Source: Perkinsus olseni
Lineage: Eukaryota; Perkinsozoa; Perkinsida; Perkinsidae
Assembly: GCA_013115135.1 (NCBI GenBank)
Contig: JABANP010000084.1
Span: 1-64,000 of the forward strand
Direction: 5' to 3'
DNA length: 64,000 bases
The notes under the pieces are model-generated. The model was not told where the DNA came from and made no database searches. It saw only the letters and a program-made list of their open reading frames with translations. The stretch's first letter is position 1. Every line of letters begins with the position of its first letter. Position numbers and translations under genes: made by a program. Below are positions 1-9,100 of the stretch, one piece after another.

Positions 1-1591
1 AGAAGGCCTTGACCCACCGCAGATCGTCGTACAAGTCCTTAGCCGGAACCCACGCCTGCTGGAGCTTCTCTGCCAAGCTCAGTCGACGCCACAGCCCCGC
101 CGTGAAGGCATTGAAGTAGGGTACCACGTGTCCAACCCACGAGAGGCGACCGCACAAACGACGGAGCTCCGTCTGCATCAAACTTAGGCGACGGTCGACG
201 ACCGACTCCACCACACCACATATAGTAGCCAGCTTCTGGGCAGACAGACTGACCACCACACCTTCTCGCACAGTCCAAATAGTTATCCCTATCCACTTCA
301 AAGGAAAGCCGACTTGCCTCTTGGGGAAGCTTAGTCTGTAACCCAGACATAACCAGAGGAAGGCCGGGATGCACATCAACAGGCGACAAAGACCTACCGT
401 TGCTGCCTTCACAGCTATGAAGGGATCATCGACAAAGGTCTCGATCCGGCCGCAGTCAGGGTCACGTGAGTCGTATAATAGCTGGGCCAGGCGAGTGGCC
501 TGGGCAGCAGCTCTTCCCCACAGCACTGGGCTACTTTTGAGCCCAAATATCAAGCAGCGGAAGAGGACATAGTAATTTTCCACTTTCACAACGTGATAGT
601 GCAGCTCCCGTCGATCAAGTGGTAAGGTTCGAAAAGCGCTCTCAAAGTCGATGACCATCGCATTGACATGATCACCGTGGGAAGCCGACATCAGATGACA
701 TACGTCGGCAACAGCGTCGACCACTCTTGGCAAGACCAAGTGCTCCCGAACCACCACGTGTCGATTCAAGTTGTTCCGGCGAGCATCGCATATCAACCGG
801 TACTTCTGCGGTACCGTCTCCGCCTTGGGCACAATCGCGACCTTAGTGAGGACCAGGGGTTTACCGTCGACCGCCTTTTGGACATCACTGAGGGACTCGT
901 AGAAAGTACAGAAGCCTTTGCTCTCTTCTTCTCTCAATAACGATATCACAGCATCAGGGTTGTCCTCGACGGACTCGTAATTAGAGTACGCCGAAAGATC
1001 GCTGGACCCGTCGATGAAGGACAAACTACAGTCAGAGTCCGGTTCCAGACCGGTAGCCTCTGTAGGAAAAACACCCTTGACAGGTATAGGGACCTCCAGA
1101 CCAACCGGGCAGCCGTCAGTGTACCACCTTGGTACGTCGCTATCCCAGTCCCCAGAATAAGAGACCAGGAGTTGAAGTAAGCGGCCTCTCACTGGAGAGC
1201 ACTCATGAGTAGGTAAAAGATCACTCGAACACCCTCCAGCGACCCTTAGAATGGCCATTCGACCCTCCTCCACGGCGCACCTCACCACAGAGTCAGCCAA
1301 CGGGTCTTCAGCCGATAGTATAGCATCAACAACTTGAGGTCTACCCTCGAGGATGCGCTCGAAAGACTCCCTCAACTTCTTGAACTTGATGATGCCATGG
1401 GGAAGATAACGCGTAGAAAGATGGGGGTTCGTCAAACCACCAAGACAATCAGTCACAGCACTATTCGCCGCCGTGGTCAGCCGACTCACCGGACGTTCGT
1501 CTTTCACTGGGCCAGCTTCATTCTGGGCAAACTGTGTAGGCTGAGCAGATAGGACAGAAGGAACAGAAGAGCAGCGACTACCGGGATCCAA
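1..1591 (-). CDS. Retroelement pol: reverse transcriptase region (partial, runs off window start)
   Basis: Reading leftward from the gag stop, the same frame stays open for about 530 codons to the window edge. It encodes a reverse transcriptase: 'KYRLICDARRNNLN' (fingers), 'MVIDFESAFRTLPL' (first catalytic Asp), 'CLIFGLKSSPVLWGR' and the catalytic box 'TFVDDPF' near 410, followed by 'GFPLKWIGITI' and a connection-type segment 'LCGRLSWVGHVVPYFNAFT'. The upstream part has 'RWYTDGCPVGLEVPIPVKG', a motif type I associate with retroelement polyproteins of alveolates (from memory, not searched). RNase H and integrase would lie beyond the window. There is no ATG near the gag junction, so expression probably depends on passing the gag TGA or on an unseen mechanism. 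Element class is not determined. Confidence 0.85.
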   Translation of the reverse strand, partial: MDPGSRCSSVPSVLSAQPTQFAQNEAGPVKDERPVSRLTTAANSAVTDCLGGLTNPHLSTRYLPHGIIKFKKLRESFERILEGRPQVVDAILSAEDPLADSVVRCAVEEGRMAILRVAGGCSSDLLPTHECSPVRGRLLQLLVSYSGDWDSDVPRWYTDGCPVGLEVPIPVKGVFPTEATGLEPDSDCSLSFIDGSSDLSAYSNYESVEDNPDAVISLLREEESKGFCTFYESLSDVQKAVDGKPLVLTKVAIVPKAETVPQKYRLICDARRNNLNRHVVVREHLVLPRVVDAVADVCHLMSASHGDHVNAMVIDFESAFRTLPLDRRELHYHVVKVENYYVLFRCLIFGLKSSPVLWGRAAAQATRLAQLLYDSRDPDCGRIETFVDDPFIAVKAATVGLCRLLMCIPAFLWLCLGYRLSFPKRQVGFPLKWIGITIWTVREGVVVSLSAQKLATICGVVESVVDRRLSLMQTELRRLCGRLSWVGHVVPYFNAFTAGLWRRLSLAEKLQQAWVPAKDLYDDLRWVKAF

Positions 1592-2839
1592 TCAGTTGGA
1601 GCCCGCCTTCCCATTCGCCTTCGGATCCCGAGACGCGTTCGGCAGGCCGTTGTGAGCAGAAGTTGCTGAAGACGACGGACTGGCTGATGAAGCTTGCTGT
1701 TTCTGGTTGTAACGAGGCCGTGGACAGTCCCTGTTACCCCTCGGGGCCTCGTGGGCGACTCTGCACTTCAGACAGACATGACGCCTCCCATTGGGACACA
1801 CCGAGGCCTCACAGCGCCCGTTCTGATAACCGAAGCAGATCTCACGAGAGCGACTCTCACCTTTCGGTTTGGCAACCGACTCCTTGCTCGGCGCCCCGGC
1901 TCCTGCATTCGCTAGCTGGAACACTACTCGATCCACTTTTTCCAACCAGTAAGCAGAGTCGGTAGCAGCCTTGACATAAGCATCACCCCAATTGTTTGAG
2001 GTCTGCTTATAGCGTGATAACCGACCCACCCTCATGTTCTCATCGGCAGCTAAGACTTGGGGCCAATACTGCGGGTAAGTTCTATAGAGCTTACCAATCA
2101 TGTCGGAGTACTTCAAGAAGTCTGCGTGTTTACCACAACCGAGCATAATCATTCCCAGAGAGTATACACGAAAGTTGACCGTCCACTCCAAATACGGCAA
2201 GCATCGGCTCACAACCCTCCTCTTTGCTTCACCGTCCTCGTCGAGTCCCCACACGGACATACGGACAGACTTCAGCCTCTCTCTCTGATTAGCAGTGAAT
2301 ACAGAGAGATCAACGTACGGAACCTCTCCCGCATCCACCCGACTCTTCAGACCGGACAGCTGCTCTCTAGTGGGAACATTGTCATCGTCTATCTCACCGA
2401 ACCGAGTCTGCAGCTCGGTCACATATCGGTCATAATCCGCAGCGTCCATCATCACGAACGAACCGTCCATCACAGGATCCAGGTAGTGGCTAACCTTACG
2501 ACGTTTCGCAGAATTCTCAGGAACCAGATTCTCGTCGTGTTGAACCACATCAGCATCCCCAGTAGTTATCATCGCGGGAGGCAAACCACATACTCCCCTG
2601 CACAAGTCATAAAGCAGGCCGACCCTTGCTCTCTCCAACGAACTTCTTAGCGAGTGGAGGCACGCGTCAATGTCGGCCGGGTGGCAGAAACCAAAGTCCG
2701 CGATGGTCTCGAGCTGGCCCTCCCCGTTAGTGATATTCGCCGACACGGTAGCCCACAAAGCATCGTCGACCCGGGCCCTGGCCCGTAGCTCCGCGGTGTC
2801 GACTTGAGCCGCCGCGATCCTCTCCTCTAGAGTTGCCAT
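1592..2839 (-). CDS. Retroelement gag-like protein with CCCH/zinc-knuckle motif
   Basis: 415-residue open frame starting at an ATG. The N-terminal two thirds are helical and unlike anything I can name. Near residues 335-363 there is a cysteine/histidine cluster (C-x7-C-x4-C-x5-H followed by H-x-C-x2-C-x3-H), then a low-complexity Ser/Ala/Asn tail, the arrangement of a nucleic-acid-binding gag or nucleocapsid protein. The reverse transcriptase frame follows immediately after its single TGA stop, in the same frame. Its start is about 320 bp from the divergent start of the neighbouring secreted-protein gene, so any 5' LTR or promoter must fit within roughly 2840-3156. I did not find a clear LTR boundary or primer-binding site there. 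Confidence 0.8.
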   Translation of the reverse strand: MATLEERIAAAQVDTAELRARARVDDALWATVSANITNGEGQLETIADFGFCHPADIDACLHSLRSSLERARVGLLYDLCRGVCGLPPAMITTGDADVVQHDENLVPENSAKRRKVSHYLDPVMDGSFVMMDAADYDRYVTELQTRFGEIDDDNVPTREQLSGLKSRVDAGEVPYVDLSVFTANQRERLKSVRMSVWGLDEDGEAKRRVVSRCLPYLEWTVNFRVYSLGMIMLGCGKHADFLKYSDMIGKLYRTYPQYWPQVLAADENMRVGRLSRYKQTSNNWGDAYVKAATDSAYWLEKVDRVVFQLANAGAGAPSKESVAKPKGESRSREICFGYQNGRCEASVCPNGRRHVCLKCRVAHEAPRGNRDCPRPRYNQKQQASSASPSSSATSAHNGLPNASRDPKANGKAGSN

Positions 2840-3156
2840 TTAAATCGCGAGACACGGAGAGACCAACTGAAAATAGTACTACTCACACGACAACAAAACC
2901 GAGATGGTACCGCTACAACTTCTAATAACGATGCAGATCAGGAGACCAAATGTCTGAAGCGCTAGCTTCCACACAATACAGACACGACACACAAAAACGC
3001 ACAAGGGCGTAGCTGTCTCGGTATTGTACTTCCCAGCACCAAGGTGCCTTCCAATGTAAAAATAGCGTTGAGAAAAAGCAAGTCGCCCGAAGAGAGCAAG
3101 ATTTCCACGCCAACCCTCGAGCATTTTACTTTCCGTTTATTACTGTTCTCTGTCAC

Positions 3157-6100
3157 ATGATGAAAACCACCAGCGTGAAGGCCCCAGCGTGGATTGTCGC
3201 TCTCTCGTTGGCCTTTACCGCAGCACGAGGCGTCCCCATTACTGAGCAGGTGAGCCTCCTACCGCTCCTTCACCAACTCTCGAGGCTCCCCGTTAAGGAA
3301 GCGTATCTTAGGTTGCAGACGATATTGTAGACCAGTGCCATAAGGTTGTGATTCATGGCGTTAAGGAAGCCTCACAAATCGCCAAAGCAGCCAACACCGA
3401 GCAGGACCCGCGCACGATCTGGGTGGGCTTCTCTCACGGTTTCGGTGTTAATCATCCCGTCAACGGTCTCAGCTCGTCGGAGACAACCGCGGCAGCTTCT
3501 CCAAGCACCGTTGTGAGGCTGTGAAGAGCTCGCCGAGAAGGGATACTGACGAGGCAGCGTACAAAGTGTCTACTAAGTGTGATGGCAAGCCGACCAGCCT
3601 GTTCTTCGAGTACGAGTATGACGCCTTGCAGTTTGCCGTCCGCTGGGGTGACCTTAAGACTGTAGGAATTTGTCATCTTCATTGTAGTGGACGGTCCTTC
3701 CCTCAGTTCACTGTCGCCCGTGAGGTCGTCACTGATGCTTGGGTCGAAAAAAACCCCTTTGCTCAGTGGTGGGGTGCCAAGGAGAATCTTGGGTTGACCT
3801 ACGTTAGATACAAAGAAGGTCGACCTGCACTTAGACGGATGACAGTAGGTTGAACCGTCTGATCTCGATCCGCGGAGTGAAATCTTCTCAGCTTGGAGAC
3901 TTCAAGATTTACTGCGATAAGATTCACTCGGGGCCTATCGAGGCTAACGGACGTTATGAAGTTGAACTCACCTGCACGCACCAGAACAAAGTCACGAAAA
4001 CCTTCAACTTGCTGTTTAAGGAGAGGGCAACGGCGATGATGTTCGCTGCTAACTGGGGAGGGTACACGCTCGGGGTAATCGCTCAAAAATCTCAAAGTCG
4101 ACGTATCGGTTGATGAGCAGGTGCCAGTTCGGTCTTCCGAGTTCGACGGCTCTGATGTTGCTTCCGCGGAGGTCCGTATCAACCCCTCGACCGAGATGGC
4201 CACCGAGCGAATCATCACCGTGAGCCGTCCTCGTCGATTTCGAGTGGCTTTGATGCCTCTCTGGTCAGCTGAAGTCCGGCAGGAAACACAACTGCGCCGG
4301 AATCTCCGCCGTCGAAGGGAAGACTGCGAGGGCCAGTTGTGCCGAGGGTGATGTTGAAATTAATTTTGCTACTGAGGAGCAGACCGAGAAATTCGCGGCT
4401 CAGTGGGGTGGCTTTAGCGAGGTGTGATCTGCTTCGATGTTGGCAGAGAAGATGTGTGCTCCCCTCAGGTTGCCGCTGACTTGGTCGCTCGCTGCGAGGG
4501 GGTCTTCTCGGGCGAGTTCAATGGGAAGCTTTTGCGGGCCACATCGGATGTCTCCGATATGGGAAGGAGGACAGTTCGTGGACGCATTGAGGTGAGATGC
4601 TCGTTACTGGAGTTTATACACTCGATGGTTGAAGGCGGGTTCATCAGCGCTGGAATGGTCTAGTTGGTTATGACGACTGCCTAACACGCAGTAGGTCCTG
4701 AGTTCGATTCTCGGTTCCAGTATTTTCGTACATTCTGACTGGTATCTTCAGGTCGAGGGTCTGGACGGTAGCGTCAGATGCGACCGCGTGAGCGAGCCTG
4801 TCGTCTATGAGAGCTCGAGTGACGCATACGTCGTGAACGCCAAGTGCCAAGGCAAAACCGTTGGTATTCGGTTCAAAGACGAGGACGATGCCTGGCGGTT
4901 CTCATCGGAGTGGTCGCACTTCAGGGCAGATGTACGCAGGCCCACGCCTCTACCATACCCGATAGCATCTTCAGGTCGCCGTCAACTTGGCGCTGATCAC
5001 CCCCTCTCTTCGGGTGGAGATCAGGCCTTCTACCAGCACCCAGGCAGCGTCCAAGTACACTCTGGTAGGTGCCACTCGTGAGAGATTCACCCGAGAGGAC
5101 CGTGTGAGGCTGCTGTGGCTCGCGGTAAGGGCCATCCACTGCTGCTGTGGCGCCATTTGAAAGGGCCGTTCAGGTCGGGTCCGCGGGAGTAAAGTCAGAG
5201 GACAAGGCTTGGTACGCCTGCCAAAAGGTCTGGACGATTGCCCAACTCCGCGCAAGTGAGCTGCGGCGTCGGTTACCTCTGTGGTGATCGGAGCCTATCA
5301 GATGAGCACACCGTCCGGACTCGCTGTGGTCTGTCCTTCCGCGGCGACACCCCGACTATGGAGGAGCGTACTGATGAGGTTGACATAGTATTTGAACGTG
5401 AGCAGGACGCCCGAGAGTTTGCCCAGCAGTGGGGGCAATACGTTGCCGTAGGACTGTCGTCCAGCCCGAGATGCGCCCAGTGATGCTGGCTGCCATCAGG
5501 TTGACCTTGACCATGTCGAGGGCGCCGACTTGGGTACTGGAGAAGTTGAGAAGGTTGACACGGCAGCTGTGTACAAGGATACCTTTTCGGATTCGGTCGT
5601 TGGACGAATCTTTACTGTGCGCAACGTGGCGTTGCGATGAAGATATTTAACCGACTCATGCCTAGATACGTGGATCGGCCTACTTCTGCGCTTCTCTCAA
5701 GGATGACAGCGACACCATCACCTACAAGAACGATCGTTACTACCTCAAACTCAAGTGCTCGACTGACGAGCGACTGGAGAATGTCATCTCGGTAGGGTTG
5801 AGTGGGTCAGCTAGTTGACAGACTCGGCAGTCTTGTTTGGCAGGTGAAACTGGTCTTCAAAACGGTCACTGCGTCGATCGCCTTTGCCATCATCTGGGCT
5901 CAGCTGGACAGCCCAGTGGTAGGAGGCTACTCCTGCACGCACAGTCGTTGCATCATCATCACCTCCCTGTCAGGTCGACATGGACGCGAGTCTCCTCACA
6001 GACGCGTATGCCACGGTTCAGGGCAGCAACCTGCGTCTGGGGACTCCGAAGCCGATCTTGGCTGCGAAACTGCAGTACAACATCAACGCTGACATCCTTA

Positions 6101-9100
6101 GGAGAACACTAGAGGTGACCTCATCTATGATGGCGGTGGCTGAGCGAAAATTTTTTTCTTTTTTACAATTACCGTCATTATTATTTTATCACTGTAAATT
6201 GAGTATTTTTGGCCTCCATCGGTTGCTAGTGTCTACGTTCGAACTATGTATACACGAAGACCCCCTTTGCCGAATAATAGAATATCATACCACATTTCTT
6301 TCATTTCGCTGCCGCGACCCGTCTTGTGACAATCTGTATGTGGTGCCTTATGTTGGTAGCTGATATTATGTACGAGAAAGGTTGTGAGTGTGATGAGTCA
6401 TCCATTAGGTTAAAGACGGAAGCAACAAAGTGATGGTCCACATCTGTGCTCCCCTCACCACCGACATTGCCAACAGAAACGGCGGATACGTCATCGAGGT
6501 GGGAGAGGTTGACGGTGGCAGTTGAGGGAGGACGGTCGGGTGTCTCTTCCAGGCTACTTGTGATGAGCAGCAAGCGACTATCAAATACGATGATGCTGAC
6601 TTGGCTAAGGAGTTCGCCTACCGTTGGGGTGGTCTGGCCAACCCGCAGGTCCGCATGGACAACGACTTCATCGACTCTTGTCGGAGCGTGGTCTTGGGGG
6701 TGGACACTGCCGTGCACACTCTGGAGCAGGCCTGGGTTGATAATGCCGGCGGGAGAGGGTACTCTAGGAGCATGCTGGTGACTAGAAGGTATATTAGAGT
6801 AAGTATAGGTGTGTTACGGGAATTAGCTGAATTGGAATCTTCAGGTTAGACAGAGGACCAGTCAAAGTCTGTCCTGTGAGGCTGTGACGGGCCCGCCAGA
6901 GAACGACAACGGCATCTACAGGCTGGCTATGAGCTGCCAATCGCAGAGGGTCGTGGTCTCGTGCTCGAATCCTGATGCTGCCGTCCTCTTCGCCACGCAT
7001 TGGGGAGGATATTCTCGCAAGGAGGTGACACCTTCCGTTGGAGACCCTCAGGAGTCCTGGTTTGCTTGCAGATCGCCGTCCGAACTCAGCCTGGGGTGTG
7101 CACGGCCTGTCGCGTTGGTGGCGATGCGGGATGGCAGGTGGCCATGCAGACGGTCACTTTGACGCAGTCCGTCCGCTATCTCTATGTAAGCGGGGTTCCG
7201 TGCGGCTTAGTTGTGGGGGAGGGGTATATGGTCAGGTCCAAAGGCAAAGCGAGATGAGGGTGCTCACTTGTGGAGCGCTGAAGCAGAACCCTGAGATCCG
7301 CCTGGACGAGTACGTCATTCCGATGGATTGCCGTGATGACAAGGCGCAGGCAGAGGCCAAGGTGGGTCGCGGGGGGTGACGAACTGGTGCCGACAGTACG
7401 GCTCAGTTAGACCAGCACTTCCGATGTACTCGTGGTACATGTACCATCATGGTATGATGTCCAACCATGACGACTTGGTACGGAGTAGTCACTATTTAGT
7501 AGTGGGAAAATTTACGGTGGATATTTTCCGGGTGTCATCAGTCTACGGTTATCGACGAGGGCCTCGCGCCGGAGAAAAGTTATCGTGGTTTTCCTGCATC
7601 CTGTCAGAAGGCTGCCTTTCATTAGGACTGTACAGGACGTGATTGCCCCCTCTAATTGATGGTCCTTTCAGGTTGAGATGGTATGCGGATCAGCTACGAC
7701 GGCTATCGAGGTCAGCCGTGGGCCCTTCTGTGGGAAGGCTGATGCTACTGTAAGAACTAGGGTCGACATAATCGTTCGGTGGGTGAAAAATTCCGCAATC
7801 GGAATATTTGGTCACGTGGTTCTGAAGACTAACGGGCATGATCATTAGACGAAAGAATATATTATTTTGAACTTGTAATTTCCCTGATCCACGGTGCCAA
7901 CCGGTATGAAGATGCTTGGAAGAATCAAGCTTCCTGATCGTCACTGGGGAAGGACGCGAGCAACGACCCTATTACCTCCTTTCATGTGGTCACCGGATTG
8001 GTGACCATAACGCGCCCGCAACGTTACAATAATTGATGAAGCCGCAAAAAGGGGAATTAAGAATTTTTATGGGTATCTTAGTACTGCTATGATCCTCGTC
8101 ACCTACGACCTGCTTCGTGATTTCCGTTCTCCTTGGTACCCCGGTAAATAGATAAAGATATTGGTAAATGTGTGAAACGGCCGATCGATTAGCTGATATT
8201 GATTAAGTCAGTCATAAATGCTTCGATTCATACCATGATAAGATTGTAGAGAGAAGCCCGCAATGGCTGCTAGGGGTAGTTCTGTCGGAAGCATTGTTAG
8301 TATGATTTGGAATAATGGCATGAACTGAAATATGATGGCGGTATGTCCTAGGTGGTCGTCCAGGAGAAGGTCTGCCGTTCCTGTGAGCGAGTGACCGTGA
8401 AGGGTTCCCTCACCCCAATGAAGCTCGGCCGTGCCTCCATAGTCGGGGCGGGCATTGAGCTCGAGGCCCTAGCCCCCGGGCAAGGGATGAATCAATATTC
8501 CTGCAGCCACGTTATGTCCCCTCCGCAGTACACTCCGATGGGCACCTTAGTCATGCAGTGTGCTTGCCAAGAACAAGTAGGGAGTCCTGCTTCGCTCCGC
8601 TAAGAAAATGGCCAATTTTCTCAGGTCCTTGAAATCGAATGCCGTGAGCAGGAGTCGGCCCTCCAGATCGCCACCTGGGGCAAGGCGGTCGTATCTGAGC
8701 TCGCGGTCTCGAAAGATATTCTCAAGTCCTGTGCGGCCGTGCGTATCGATAACATCAAGAACGAGTTCACGCTGACGAAGGCCTCCTACCAGCCCACCTC
8801 GGTGGCCCAGACCCACCCGGACGTGGTGGCGTCGGTGGTGGAGAGAGAGGAACATAAGAGATGGCTGACGGTGGGAATACTCGAACCAGGGCGAGCGGCA
8901 GTGTCGGTCAGAATCAGAAAATGGTGTTCAGTCGTAGAAGCCCTACTCAGTAAACTGATTCTGAAACTCAGAATCGACCCCAGAAATGTTTTTCTCGCTT
9001 ATTGCGGACTCGGAATTGATTCCCAGTCTCAGAATCAGTTAGTTCGCGATCATTTCGGCCAGCAGCGCGATTCGTATTGTCACTCTCAGGTTGGCTTCCC

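Noticed and set aside
2057..2650. 197-codon plus-strand frame
   Set aside because: Antisense shadow of the gag gene, whose zinc-finger cluster and adjoining reverse transcriptase frame are convincing.
2840..3156. 5' LTR of the retroelement
   Set aside because: No TG...CA borders, direct repeat partner or primer-binding site could be identified; the other LTR would lie outside the window.
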